Of a DNA stretch of 64,000 nucleotides, positions 27,462 through 36,224 are shown one piece after another. Location of the stretch: assembly GCF_036327775.1 (NCBI RefSeq), contig NZ_CP109598.1, forward strand, positions 1,116,001 to 1,180,000, written 5' to 3'. The stretch is from Streptomyces sp. NBC_01498. Lineage in GTDB: Bacteria; Actinomycetota; Actinomycetes; Streptomycetales; Streptomycetaceae. The notes under the pieces are model-generated. The model saw only the letters and a list, made by a program, of their open reading frames with translations. It ran no database searches and had not been told where the DNA came from. Within the stretch, counting starts at the first letter, position 1. Each line of letters opens with the position of its first letter. The position numbers and the translations under genes are program-made.

Positions 27462-27631
27462 GCGAGCGCGCCGCCCCGTTCTACTGCCCCTACTGCGGCG
27501 ACGAGGACCTGCGCCCGAGCGAGCAGGGCCACGGCGCCTGGGAGTGCGCCGCGTGCAACCGGGCCTTCCAGCTGAAGTTCCTCGGGCTGCTGACCCGCGG
27601 ACTGGCGAAGGACGACGGAGGAGGGGCATGA
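27458..27631 (+). CDS. 57-aa zinc-ribbon protein inside the sulfur operon
   Basis: A GTG start overlaps the sirA stop, and the TGA overlaps the cysH ATG, so translation is coupled on both sides. The protein has a zinc-ribbon: CPYC (C10, C13) and CAAC (C30, C33), with 'GAWEC' between, then a basic 'NRAFQLKFLGLLTRGLA'. Third-position GC is very high. It is a conserved small protein of Streptomyces sulfur operons as far as I recall; its job is unknown. Possible roles include a partner of CysH or SirA, such as cluster or electron supply, but that is inference. Confidence 0.85.
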   Translation: MSERAAPFYCPYCGDEDLRPSEQGHGAWECAACNRAFQLKFLGLLTRGLAKDDGGGA

Positions 27632-28350
27632 GCACACCGACGCGGGCGGACGCCACCGACGTCCGGCACGCCGAACTGAAGGCACTCGCCGAACGCGCGG
27701 GCCGTGACCTCGAGGACGCCACCGCCCCGGAGATCCTGACCTGGGCCGCCACCACCTTCGGCGCGCGTTTCTGCGTCACCTCCTCCATGGAGGACGCGGT
27801 CGTCGCCCATCTGGCGTCCCGTGTCCGGCCCGGCGTGGACGTCGTCTTCCTCGACACCGGCTACCACTTCCCCGAGACGCTCGGCACCCGTGACGCCGTC
27901 GCAGCCGTGATGGACGTCAACCTCATCACCCTCACCCCGCGCGCGACCGTCGCCGAACAGGACGCCGAGCACGGCCCGAGGCTGCACGACCGCGACCCCG
28001 ACCTGTGCTGCGCCCTGCGCAAGCTCAAGCCGCTGGACGAGGGCCTGACCGCGTACGACGCGTGGGCGACGGGACTGCGCCGCGACGAGTCGCCGACCCG
28101 CGCGGCCACCCCGGTCGTCGGCTGGGACCCCCGGCGCGGCAAGGTCAAGGTCTCCCCGATCGCCCGCTGGACGCAGCAGGACGTGGAGGCGTACGCCGCC
28201 GAGCACGGCGTCCTCACCAACCCGCTCCTGACGGACGGTTACGCCTCCGTGGGCTGCGCTCCCTGCACCCGCCGGGTCGTCGAGGGCGAGGACGCCCGCG
28301 CCGGCCGCTGGGCGGGCACCTCCAAGACCGAATGCGGGCTGCACGGATGA
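27628..28350 (+). CDS. cysH: assimilatory APS/PAPS reductase
   Basis: A 240-aa reductase yielding sulfite from activated sulfate with thioredoxin-type thiols. The four [4Fe-4S] Cys are C127-C128 (DLCCALRK) and C210, C213 (CAPC). This marks the iron-sulfur APS-preferring form. Catalytic C236 lies in the terminal ECGLH. The PP-loop-like nucleotide site is near FCVTSSMEDAV. The ATG at 27628 has GGAGGAGG upstream and overlaps the previous stop by 4 bp. It overlaps cysC by 4 bp. Confidence 0.95.
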   Translation: MSTPTRADATDVRHAELKALAERAGRDLEDATAPEILTWAATTFGARFCVTSSMEDAVVAHLASRVRPGVDVVFLDTGYHFPETLGTRDAVAAVMDVNLITLTPRATVAEQDAEHGPRLHDRDPDLCCALRKLKPLDEGLTAYDAWATGLRRDESPTRAATPVVGWDPRRGKVKVSPIARWTQQDVEAYAAEHGVLTNPLLTDGYASVGCAPCTRRVVEGEDARAGRWAGTSKTECGLHG

Positions 28351-28892
28351 GCGCGGCGGAGCACGGCGCGACGGTGTGGCTGACCGGTCTGCCCAGTGCG
28401 GGCAAGACCACCCTGGCCCTCGCGCTGGCGGACCGGCTGCGTTCCGAGGGCCACCGCGTGGAGGTCCTGGACGGCGACGAGATCCGCGAATTCCTCTCCG
28501 CGGGCCTCGGGTTCAGCCGCGAGGACCGGCACACCAACGTGCGGCGGATCGGGTTCGTCGCCGAACTCCTGGCGTCCCACGGTGTCACGACGCTGGTGCC
28601 GGTGATCGCGCCGTACGCGGACAGCCGTGAGGCGGTGCGCAAGCACCACCGGGCGGCGGGCACCACGTATCTGGAGGTGCATGTCGCGACCCCGGTCGAG
28701 GTGTGTTCGGTGCGGGACGTGAAGGGCCTGTACGCGAGGCAGGCGGCCGGTGAGATCAGCGGTCTCACGGGTGTGGACGACCCCTACGAGGCGCCCGAGG
28801 AGCCCGACCTGCGGATCGAGTCGCACACGCAGTCCGTTCAGGAGTCCGCGGCGGCGCTCCACGCGCTGCTCACCGAGAGGGGTGTGGCCTGA
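28347..28892 (+). CDS. cysC: adenylylsulfate kinase
   Basis: A 181-aa APS kinase making PAPS from APS and ATP. The P-loop is GLPSAGKTT (residues ~12-20), followed by the LDGDEIREFLSAGLGFSREDR substrate segment and 'NVRRIGFVAELL'. The lid contains 'VCSVRDVKGLYARQAAGEISGLTGVDDPYE'. It overlaps cysH (ATGA) and cysD (TGATG). An APS-type CysH next to an APS kinase suggests PAPS is used for other sulfations. Confidence 0.95.
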   Translation: MSAAEHGATVWLTGLPSAGKTTLALALADRLRSEGHRVEVLDGDEIREFLSAGLGFSREDRHTNVRRIGFVAELLASHGVTTLVPVIAPYADSREAVRKHHRAAGTTYLEVHVATPVEVCSVRDVKGLYARQAAGEISGLTGVDDPYEAPEEPDLRIESHTQSVQESAAALHALLTERGVA

Positions 28893-29857
28893 TGACGACC
28901 ACCGTTCCGTCGCTCACGGGCGGCACCGAGGGCACCGGGACCGGGGGCACGCCGGAGGCGCCGTACGCGCTGAGCCATCTGGACGCGTTGGAGTCGGAGT
29001 CGGTGCATATTGTGCGTGAGGTGGCGGGTGAGTTCGAGCGGCCGGTGATTCTGTTCTCCGGTGGCAAGGATTCCATCGTGATGCTGCGTCTGGCGCTGAA
29101 GGCGTTCGCTCCGGCGGCGGTGCCGTTCACGCTGCTGCATGTGGACACCGGTCACAACTTCCCGGAGGTGCTGGCGTACCGGGACCGTACGGTGGCGGCG
29201 CACGGGCTGCGGCTGCATGTGGCGTCGGTGCAGGAGTACATCGACGCGGGGACGTTGCGTGAGCGTCCGGACGGGACGCGTAATCCGCTCCAGACGCTGC
29301 CGCTGACGGAGAAGATCCAGGCGGAACGTTTCGACGCGGTGTTCGGCGGGGGCCGGCGGGACGAGGAGAAGGCGCGGGCGAAGGAGCGGATCTTCTCGCT
29401 GCGCGACGAGTTCTCGCAGTGGGACCCGCGCCGTCAGCGGCCCGAGCTGTGGCAGCTCTACAACGGGCGTCACGCGCCGGGCGAGCATGTGCGGGTCTTC
29501 CCGCTCTCCAACTGGACCGAGCTGGACATCTGGCAGTACATCGCCCGGGAACGGATCGAGCTCCCGGAGATCTATTTCGCGCACGAGCGTGAGGTCTTCA
29601 GCCGGCACGGCATGTGGCTGACGGCGGGCGAGTGGGGCGGTCCCAAGGACGGCGAGCCCACCGAGACCCGTCTGGTGCGCTACCGGACCGTGGGGGACAT
29701 GTCCTGCACCGGTGCCGTCGACTCCGACGCCACCACGCTGGACGCCGTCATCGCCGAGATCACCGCCTCCCGCCTCACCGAACGCGGCGCTTCCCGCGCG
29801 GACGACAAGATGTCCGAGGCCGCCATGGAGGACCGCAAGCGCGAGGGGTACTTCTAA
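28892..29857 (+). CDS. cysD: sulfate adenylyltransferase subunit 2
   Basis: A 321-aa subunit of ATP sulfurylase with the PP-loop SGGKDS at about 51-56. It forms APS from sulfate and ATP when coupled to GTP hydrolysis by CysN. An extra Gly/Thr-rich N-terminus (~25 residues) precedes the usual start 'LSHLDALESESVHIVREV'. The C-terminal 'DDKMSEAAMEDRKREGYF' is typical. It overlaps cysC by one base; a 2-bp gap precedes cysN. Confidence 0.96.
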   Translation: MTTTVPSLTGGTEGTGTGGTPEAPYALSHLDALESESVHIVREVAGEFERPVILFSGGKDSIVMLRLALKAFAPAAVPFTLLHVDTGHNFPEVLAYRDRTVAAHGLRLHVASVQEYIDAGTLRERPDGTRNPLQTLPLTEKIQAERFDAVFGGGRRDEEKARAKERIFSLRDEFSQWDPRRQRPELWQLYNGRHAPGEHVRVFPLSNWTELDIWQYIARERIELPEIYFAHEREVFSRHGMWLTAGEWGGPKDGEPTETRLVRYRTVGDMSCTGAVDSDATTLDAVIAEITASRLTERGASRADDKMSEAAMEDRKREGYF

Positions 29858-29859
29858 CC

Positions 29860-31209
29860 ATGACGACGACCGGGCACACGGCCCCCGAACAGCTGTCGGC
29901 CACCACTCTGCTGCGTTTCGCGACCGCCGGTTCCGTGGACGACGGCAAGTCCACCCTCGTCGGGCGGCTGCTGCACGACTCGAAATCCGTCCTGACCGAC
30001 CAGTTGGAGGCCGTCGAGCGCGCCTCGCTCGGCCGGGGCCAGGACACGCCCGACCTCGCACTGCTGACGGACGGGCTGCGTGCCGAGCGCGAGCAGGGCA
30101 TCACCATCGATGTCGCGTACCGCTACTTCGCCACGCCGCGCCGCCGTTTCATCCTGGCCGACACCCCCGGCCATGTGCAGTACACCCGCAACATGGTCAC
30201 CGGCGCCTCCACCGCCGAGCTGGCCGTCGTCCTGGTCGACGCCCGCAACGGCGTGGTCGAGCAGACCCGCAGGCACGCCGCCGTCGCCGCGCTGCTCCGT
30301 GTCCCGCACGTGGTGCTGGCCGTCAACAAGATGGACCTCGTGGCCTACACGGAGCCGGTGTTCGCCGCCATCGCCGAGGAGTTCACCGCGTACGCCGCCT
30401 CCCTCGGTGTCCCCGAGGTGACCGCGATCCCGATCTCCGCGCTCGCCGGTGACAACGTGGTGGAGCCGTCGGCGCACATGGACTGGTACGGCGGGCCGAC
30501 GGTGCTGGAGCACCTGGAGACCGTCGCCGTCAGCCACGACCTGTCGGGCTGCCCGGCCCGGTTCCCCGTCCAGTACGTGATCCGCCCCCAGAGCGCCGAA
30601 CACCCCGACTACCGGGGCTACGCCGGGCAGATCGCCTCCGGGGTCCTGCGCGTCGGCGAGGCCGTGACCGTGCTGCCGTCGGGGCGTACGAGCACGATCG
30701 AGGGCATCGACGCGCTCGGCACGGGCGTCGACATCGCGTGGGCGCCGCAGTCGGTGACGGTCCGGCTCGCCGACGACATCGACATCTCGCGCGGGGACCT
30801 GATCGCGCCCAGCGCCGGTCTCCCGGCCGTGACGCGGGACGTCGCGGCGACGGTCTGCCACGTCGCCGACCGGCCGCTCACCGTCGGCCAGCGCGTCCTG
30901 CTCAAGCACACCACCCGCACGGTCAAGGCGATCGTCAAGGACATCCCGTCCCGGCTCACCCTGGACGACCTGTCCCAGCACCCCGCCCCGGGCCGGCTGG
31001 TCGCCAACGACATCGGCCGGGTGGTGATCCGTACGGCGGAGCCCCTGGCGCTCGACGCGTACGCCGACTCCCGCCGCACCGGCTCCTTCCTGCTCGTCGA
31101 CCCGGCCGACGGCACCACCCTGGCCGCCGGGATGGCGGGCGACTCGTTCGCCGCCGCACCGCCGCCCGCCCCGGCGGCGGGCACCGACGACGAGGGCTGG
31201 GACTTCTGA
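29860..31209 (+). CDS. cysN: sulfate adenylyltransferase subunit 1 (GTPase)
   Basis: A 449-aa EF-Tu-like GTPase. P-loop GSVDDGKST (about residues 23-31), DTPGH, NKMD and the beta-barrel domains are all present. It drives APS formation with CysD. No C-terminal APS kinase is fused, in keeping with separate cysC. Its stop (TGA) overlaps the ATG of a 65-aa ORF. Confidence 0.96.
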   Translation: MTTTGHTAPEQLSATTLLRFATAGSVDDGKSTLVGRLLHDSKSVLTDQLEAVERASLGRGQDTPDLALLTDGLRAEREQGITIDVAYRYFATPRRRFILADTPGHVQYTRNMVTGASTAELAVVLVDARNGVVEQTRRHAAVAALLRVPHVVLAVNKMDLVAYTEPVFAAIAEEFTAYAASLGVPEVTAIPISALAGDNVVEPSAHMDWYGGPTVLEHLETVAVSHDLSGCPARFPVQYVIRPQSAEHPDYRGYAGQIASGVLRVGEAVTVLPSGRTSTIEGIDALGTGVDIAWAPQSVTVRLADDIDISRGDLIAPSAGLPAVTRDVAATVCHVADRPLTVGQRVLLKHTTRTVKAIVKDIPSRLTLDDLSQHPAPGRLVANDIGRVVIRTAEPLALDAYADSRRTGSFLLVDPADGTTLAAGMAGDSFAAAPPPAPAAGTDDEGWDF

Positions 31210-31406
31210 TGGCCGCCGGGAGCCCCACGACGCCGGGCGTCTTCGCCGCGCGGGGCCTGCGTGCCGCGCGCCGGGGTCCGGGCGAGACCTACGACCCGCA
31301 GCCCACGGTCTTCAACGCGTACGCGACGTTCGCGAAGGAGGGCGGCCGGGTCGGCAGCGGCGCCCTCGGTGCGGGGACCGGCGGGGTGGCGCGATGTGCG
31401 GGCTGA
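31209..31406 (+). CDS. 65-aa small protein coupled to cysN, unknown
   Basis: The ATG overlaps the cysN TGA (TGATG), the same coupling used between cysC and cysD. The frame is open for 65 codons, and nearly every codon ends in G or C, as in real genes here. The peptide is basic at the N-terminus (RGLRAARRGPG), then 'ETYDPQPTVFNAYATFAKEG' and a Gly-rich tail ending in ARCAG. No domain is recognised. It could be a real small protein of the sulfur operon or the decayed end of an old gene. Confidence 0.55.
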   Translation: MAAGSPTTPGVFAARGLRAARRGPGETYDPQPTVFNAYATFAKEGGRVGSGALGAGTGGVARCAG

Positions 31407-31559
31407 CGTACGCGCACCGCACGCGCGCCCGGACCCCCGGCGGGACCACCGTGTCCCGCCCGCACCACCACCTGTTGCACCGAAGACCTGCCGCCCTCCC
31501 GTCCGCGCCGCCTCGTCTCCGAGGGGCGTGAGCACGGGCCGAGGAGAGGACACCCTCCC

Positions 31560-32681
31560 GTGCCTGCCATCCGCAGAATCCCGCGCCACCGACGTACCTT
31601 CGCCGCCCTCGCGGCCCTCCCTCTGCTGGCGGTGACGCTCGGCGCCTGCGGTTACGGCTCCGACAGCGAGCCGAAGGACGACAAGGTCGCCCCCGCCGCC
31701 GAGGGCGACAAGCTCGGCGGTCTCAGCGAGGTGAAGATCGGCTACTTCGCCAACATCACCCACGCCACTGCCCTGGTCGGCCTCCAGAAGGGCCTGATCC
31801 AGAAGGAGTTGGGCGGCACCAAGATCCGTCCGCAGATCTTCAACGCGGGCCCGTCCGAGATCGAGGCGCTCAACGCGGGCGCCATCGACATCGGCTGGAT
31901 CGGTCCCTCCCCCTCGATCAACGGCTTCACGAAGTCCAAGGGCCAGAATCTGCGCATCATCTCCGGTTCGGCCTCCGGCGGCGTCTCGCTCGTGGTCGAC
32001 CCGAAGAAGATCAAGTCCCTGGACGACCTCAAGGGCAAGCGCATCGCCACCCCCCAGCTCGGCAACACCCAGGACGTGGCGCTGCTCAACTACCTGTCGG
32101 AGCAGGGTCTGAAGGTCGACACCAACACCGGCAAGGGCGACGTCACCGTCATCCGCCAGGACAACAAGCAGATACCGGCGTCCTTCAAGTCCGGTTCGCT
32201 GGACGGCGCGTGGGTGCCCGAGCCGACCGCGTCGAGGCTGGTCGCGGCCGGTGGTTCGGTGCTGCTGGACGAGAAGAAGCTCTGGAAGGACGGCAAGTTC
32301 GTCATCACGAACGTGATCGTCTCCCAGAAGTTCCTCAAGGAGCACCCGGACGTCGTCGAGGCGGTGCTGCGCGGCTCGGTCAAGACCAACGCCTGGATCA
32401 ACGCGAACTCCGACGAGGCGAAGGCCGCCGCCAACGACCAGCTCACGAAGGACGCGGGGGCGCCGCTGGAGCCGGAGGTGATCGACGCGGCCTGGGCGAA
32501 CGTCGACGTCATCGACGACCCGCTCGCCGCCACGCTGCGGGAGTCGTCCGAGCACGCGGTGAAGGCGGGCCTGCTCGAAGACCCGCTGCTGGACGGGATC
32601 TACGACCTGACGCTCCTCAACAAGGTGCTGACGGCGGAGGGCAAGCCCGCGATCGACGACGCCGGTCTCGGCGTGAAGTAG
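31560..32681 (+). CDS. ssuA: sulfonate ABC transporter substrate-binding lipoprotein
   Basis: A 373-aa periplasmic-type binding protein with a lipobox (TLGAC, Cys near residue 30). 'LSEVKIGYFANITHATALVGLQKGL' and 'AGPSEIEALNAGAIDIGWIGPSP' are the SsuA/NMT1 fold signatures. It captures alkanesulfonates, taurine or similar for SsuBC. The GTG at 31560 has GAGGAGAGG upstream at slightly long spacing. The 153 bp before it has no clear promoter, so it is probably part of the cys operon. Confidence 0.9.
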   Translation: MPAIRRIPRHRRTFAALAALPLLAVTLGACGYGSDSEPKDDKVAPAAEGDKLGGLSEVKIGYFANITHATALVGLQKGLIQKELGGTKIRPQIFNAGPSEIEALNAGAIDIGWIGPSPSINGFTKSKGQNLRIISGSASGGVSLVVDPKKIKSLDDLKGKRIATPQLGNTQDVALLNYLSEQGLKVDTNTGKGDVTVIRQDNKQIPASFKSGSLDGAWVPEPTASRLVAAGGSVLLDEKKLWKDGKFVITNVIVSQKFLKEHPDVVEAVLRGSVKTNAWINANSDEAKAAANDQLTKDAGAPLEPEVIDAAWANVDVIDDPLAATLRESSEHAVKAGLLEDPLLDGIYDLTLLNKVLTAEGKPAIDDAGLGVK

Positions 32682-32736
32682 CCGGGCAGTCACCCGTGAA
32701 CCATCCGCAACCGGACCGCCTCCAGGAGGTGTGATC

Positions 32737-33528
32737 ATGGCCACCGCACTCGTCAAGCCGGTCTCACCGGTCGACACGCACCCGTACGCCGCCCGTCTCG
32801 CCCATGTGTCCAAGTCGTTCGGCCGCCCCGGCGGCGGACAGCTCGTGCTGGACAACGTCAGCCTCGACGTGGCGCCCGGCGAGTTCGTGACCCTGCTGGG
32901 GGCGTCCGGCTGCGGAAAGTCCACCCTGCTCAACCTGGTCGCGGGGCTCGACCTGCCGTCGGAGGGGACGATCGACGTCCCCGGCGGCCGGCCGGCCCTG
33001 ATGTTCCAGGAACACGCGCTGTTCCCGTGGCTGACCGCGGGCCGCAACATCGAACTCGCCCTGAAGATGCGGGGCATGCCCAAGGCCGAACGGCGCGGCG
33101 AGGCCGAGCGGCTGCTCGCACTCGTCCGGCTGAACGGCGCGTACGGCAAGCGGGTGCACGAACTGTCCGGCGGGATGCGGCAGCGCGTCGCGCTGGCCCG
33201 CGCGCTGGCGCAGGACAGCCAACTGCTCCTGATGGACGAGCCGTTCGCGGCGCTGGACGCCATCACCCGGGACGTGCTGCACGAGGAGCTGACCCGGATC
33301 TGGGCCGAGACGAACGTGTCGGTCCTCTTCGTCACGCACAACGTCCGTGAGGCCGTACGGCTGGCGGAGCGCGTGGTGCTGATGTCGTCCCGGCCGGGGC
33401 GGATCGCACGCGAGTGGGGCATCGACATCCCGCAGCCGCGCCGTATCGAGGACGCGGCGGTGGCCGATCTGTCCGTGGAGATCACCGACGAACTGCGGGG
33501 GGAGATTCGCCGCCATGGCCAGAACTGA
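32737..33528 (+). CDS. ssuB: sulfonate ABC transporter ATP-binding protein
   Basis: A 263-aa ABC ATPase. Walker A is GASGCGKST (55-63), the signature LSGGMRQRV and Walker B LLLMDEP follow, and H-loop VTHNVREA closes the site. The ATG at 32737 has AGGAGG at 7 nt; the upstream GTG (32731) is less well placed. It energises the SsuC channel. Confidence 0.92.
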   Translation: MATALVKPVSPVDTHPYAARLAHVSKSFGRPGGGQLVLDNVSLDVAPGEFVTLLGASGCGKSTLLNLVAGLDLPSEGTIDVPGGRPALMFQEHALFPWLTAGRNIELALKMRGMPKAERRGEAERLLALVRLNGAYGKRVHELSGGMRQRVALARALAQDSQLLLMDEPFAALDAITRDVLHEELTRIWAETNVSVLFVTHNVREAVRLAERVVLMSSRPGRIAREWGIDIPQPRRIEDAAVADLSVEITDELRGEIRRHGQN

Positions 33529-34441
33529 GACGGACACGACAAGGACCGCCGAAAAGTCCCCGCAGGTCTCCGAGGCCACTTCCCCGGTGGACCTGGCGGG
33601 CCTGGAGGCCGGGCTCGACGCGCTGGAGACCCGGACCACCGAGCGGGTGTCGCTGGGCAGCGTGCTGCTGTCCAAACTCGTGCCGCCGCTCGTCGCCGTC
33701 GTCCTCGTGCTCACGGTGTGGCAGCTCGCCGCCGCGTCCGACATCAAGCCGGACTACGTCCTGCCGAGCCCGCTCGACGTCTGGGGCTCCATCCGGGACA
33801 TGTGGCTGGACGGCACCCTGCTCGGCTACATCTGGACCAGCGTCTCGCGGGGCGCGCTGGGCTTCGCCGTCTCCGTCGCCGTCGGTACGCCGCTGGGCCT
33901 GCTGGTCGCGCGGGTCAGGGTGGTCCGGGCCGCGATCGGGCCGATCCTGTCCGGACTCCAGTCGCTGCCGTCGGTGGCGTGGGTGCCGGCCGCGATCATC
34001 TGGTTCGGCCTGACGGACGCCACGATCTACACCGTCGTGCTACTGGGCGCCGTCCCGTCCATCGCCAACGGCCTGGTGTCCGGTGTCGACCAGATCCCGC
34101 CGCTGTATCTGCGGGCCGGGCGGACCATCGGGGCCACCGGCCTCAACGGCATCCGGCACGTCCTGCTGCCCGCCGCTCTGCCCGGCTATCTGGCAGGCTT
34201 GAAGCAGGGCTGGGCGTTCTCCTGGCGCTCGCTGATGGCCGCCGAGCTGATCGCCAACTCGCCGGACCTCGGTACGGGACTCGGCCAGCTCATGGACAAC
34301 TTCCGCACCTACAGCGACATGTCCGGGGTGCTCGCCACGATCATCCTCATCCTGATCGTCGGCATCGGCATCGACCTGCTGTTCTTCTCACCCCTGGAGC
34401 GCCGCGTGCTGCGCAGCCGCGGCCTCCTCGTCAGGAGCTGA
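33515..34441 (+). CDS. ssuC: sulfonate ABC transporter permease
   Basis: A 308-aa inner-membrane permease with about six helices and the EAA loop 'YLRAGRTIGATGLNGIRHVLLPAALPG'. About 55 N-terminal residues are hydrophilic. It overlaps ssuB by 14 bp. A complete SsuABC-like importer is therefore attached to the sulfate-assimilation operon. Confidence 0.92.
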   Translation: MARTETDTTRTAEKSPQVSEATSPVDLAGLEAGLDALETRTTERVSLGSVLLSKLVPPLVAVVLVLTVWQLAAASDIKPDYVLPSPLDVWGSIRDMWLDGTLLGYIWTSVSRGALGFAVSVAVGTPLGLLVARVRVVRAAIGPILSGLQSLPSVAWVPAAIIWFGLTDATIYTVVLLGAVPSIANGLVSGVDQIPPLYLRAGRTIGATGLNGIRHVLLPAALPGYLAGLKQGWAFSWRSLMAAELIANSPDLGTGLGQLMDNFRTYSDMSGVLATIILILIVGIGIDLLFFSPLERRVLRSRGLLVRS

Positions 34442-34446
34442 CACCC

Positions 34447-35226
34447 GTGTCCCGTACGCCCCGCCCGCCCGGCCGTCCGGTGCTGCTCGCCGTCGCGCAC
34501 GGCAGCCGCGACCCCCGGCACGCCGCGACCGTGCACGCGCTGCTGCGCCGGGTACGGGCGCTGCGCCCGGGGCTGCGGGTGGAGGCGTGCTTCCTGGACT
34601 TCGACGCCCCGTCGGTGCCGCGCGCGCTGGAACGGCTGGACGCGGAGGGCGTACGGGAGGTGGTGGCACTGCCACTGCTGCTGACCCGCGCCTTCCACGC
34701 CAAGTCCGACATCCCGGCCGCCCTGGGCGAGGCACGGGCCCGGCTGCCCCGGCTCACGGTGCGGCAGTCCGAGGTCCTCGGCCCGTCGCCCCTGCTCACG
34801 GACGCGCTGGAGCGGCGGCTGTACGAGGCCGGGCTCACGCCCGGCGACAAGAGCACGACCGGGGTCGTCCTGGCCTCGGCCGGCTCCACGGACCCGGAGG
34901 CGATCGCGGTGATCGACCGTGTCGCACGGGAGTGGCGCCGCACCGGTTGGTGCGCCGTGCGGCCCGCGTTCGCCTCCGCCTCCCTTCCGCGCACCGAGGA
35001 CGCGGTGCGCGACCTGCGGGCCGCCGGGGTACGCCGGGTGGCGGTCGCCCCGTACGTGCTCGCGCCCGGCCGGCTGCCGGACCGCATCGCCCGGGGCGCG
35101 CGCGAGTCGGGCGCGGACGTCCTGGCCGATGTCCTGGGCCCGGCACCGGAGTTGGCGCGGTTGCTGCTGCGCCGGTACGAGGCGGCGCGGGCGGCAGGGG
35201 CGGAGCTGACGGCGCTGTCGGCCTGA
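34447..35226 (+). CDS. sirohydrochlorin chelatase (CbiX/SirB type)
   Basis: A 259-aa two-domain chelatase that inserts Fe or Co into sirohydrochlorin. The first half has 'LLAVAHGSRDPRHAATVHALL' with the metal-binding His (HGSRD) and 'LLTRAFHAKSDIP' with the second His. The second half repeats the fold (VVLASAGSTDPEA; VAPYVLAPGRLPDRI) with an SAGS in place of HGS, so only the N-terminal site seems active. It is 5 bp after ssuC, and makes siroheme for SirA. The GTG at 34447 has AGGAG upstream. Confidence 0.9.
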   Translation: MSRTPRPPGRPVLLAVAHGSRDPRHAATVHALLRRVRALRPGLRVEACFLDFDAPSVPRALERLDAEGVREVVALPLLLTRAFHAKSDIPAALGEARARLPRLTVRQSEVLGPSPLLTDALERRLYEAGLTPGDKSTTGVVLASAGSTDPEAIAVIDRVAREWRRTGWCAVRPAFASASLPRTEDAVRDLRAAGVRRVAVAPYVLAPGRLPDRIARGARESGADVLADVLGPAPELARLLLRRYEAARAAGAELTALSA

Positions 35227-35241
35227 GCGCCTGACCCGGAC

Positions 35242-35775
35242 CGGGGCCGGGCACGCCTCAGCCCCGGCAGGCCCAGCCGGGATCCCGCCCGCTCGCGGCG
35301 AGCGCCCGGTCGAACACACCCGCCTTCGCGGGAACCGCCACCGGCTCGGCGAAACCCTCGTACGTCCGGTACATCCCGGCGTACTCCTCCACCACCCCGA
35401 GAACGAACACCGCCGACGGCCGGGGCCGGGCACGCCTCAGCCCCGGCAGGCCCAGCCGGGATCCCGCCCGCTCGCGGCGAGCGCCCGGTCGAACACACCC
35501 GCCTTCGCGGGGACCGCCACCGGCTCGGCGAAACCCTCGTACGTCCGGTACATCCCGGCGTACTCCTCCACCACCCCGAGAACGAACACCGCCGACGGCC
35601 GGGGCCGGGCACGCCTCAGCCCCGGAAGGTCCAGCGGGGATCCCGCCCGCTCGCGGCGAGCGCCCGGTCGAACACACCCGCCTTCGCGGGGACCGCCACC
35701 GGCTCGGCGAAACCCTCGTACGTCCGGTACATCCCGGCGTACTCCTCCACGACCCCGAGAACGAACACCGCCGTG
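35242..35775. repeat. 179-bp tandem triplication of a gene 3' end
   Basis: Three copies of a 179-bp unit start near 35242, 35421 and 35600. Each holds the last ~50 codons, the stop codon and a short 3' flank of the TIGR03086-type gene on the minus strand. The third copy is the true gene end. Copies 1 and 2 differ by a single base; the genic copy differs from them at about five positions, changing the last residues from PGWACRG to PRWTFRG. 179 is not a multiple of 3, so the extra copies are not in frame and were not selected as coding. Confidence 0.9.
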
Positions 35776-36224
35776 TCGTCGGACAGGCGGAACTCCTGGC
35801 CCGTGGCCCGTGCCAGCTCCCAGCCGTGCAGGGCCATCTCCAGCGCCATCAGGGTCGCGACCGTGGCCGCCGGGCTCCCGCCGATCTCGCCGTCCCACAC
35901 TGCGGGATCGCTCCAGGCGCCGACGGCCCGGTCCAGGGCGGCCCGGTACCGGTCGGCCCAGTCGGCGTCGGCCGTGAAGTCCCTCGCGGTCAGCTCCTCG
36001 GGCAGCTCGGTACGCCGCGCCCGGTGCTCGAGCCCGTGCGAGGTGTACAGCACCAGGTGGTTGGCCAGGGCCCGGACGTCCCAGTCCGCGCTGGGCGTGG
36101 GGTCCCGGAGCCGGTCGCCGGGCACCCCGCCCGCGACGCGGGCCGCCTCGGCGGCGCACTCCCGCAGCGCGGGGTGGACGGTGGCGATCGGACCGGTCGT
36201 GTCACTGCTCGTGTGGTTCGTCAT
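35616..36224 (-). CDS. TIGR03086-type mycothiol/DinB-fold metal-binding protein
   Basis: A 202-aa four-helix-bundle protein of the maleylpyruvate isomerase N-terminal/DinB class. Visible are 'PSADWDVRALANHLV' with metal-ligand His56-type residue, and 'MALEMALHGWELARATGQ' with a second His, the usual ligand set. Such actinobacterial enzymes use mycothiol. It sits between two sulfur transport operons on the opposite strand. Its 3' end is triplicated downstream. Substrate unknown. Confidence 0.85.
   Translation of the reverse strand: MTNHTSSDTTGPIATVHPALRECAAEAARVAGGVPGDRLRDPTPSADWDVRALANHLVLYTSHGLEHRARRTELPEELTARDFTADADWADRYRAALDRAVGAWSDPAVWDGEIGGSPAATVATLMALEMALHGWELARATGQEFRLSDDTAVFVLGVVEEYAGMYRTYEGFAEPVAVPAKAGVFDRALAASGRDPRWTFRG

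Noticed and set aside
31451..31531. A third leader peptide before ssuA (VSRPHHHLLHRR...)
   Set aside because: It starts with SR and has His residues, but lacks the DLxRVxSAxC core and Cys, and has no ribosome site or promoter pattern.
30618..33542. 974-residue minus-strand open frame over cysN/ssu
   Set aside because: Composition is Ser/Arg/Ala-rich shadow of real genes on the other strand; no domain or ribosome site.
35258..35612. Separate small genes in the two extra 179-bp copies
   Set aside because: They are copies of a gene end without start codons or ribosome sites, and the period shifts the frame.
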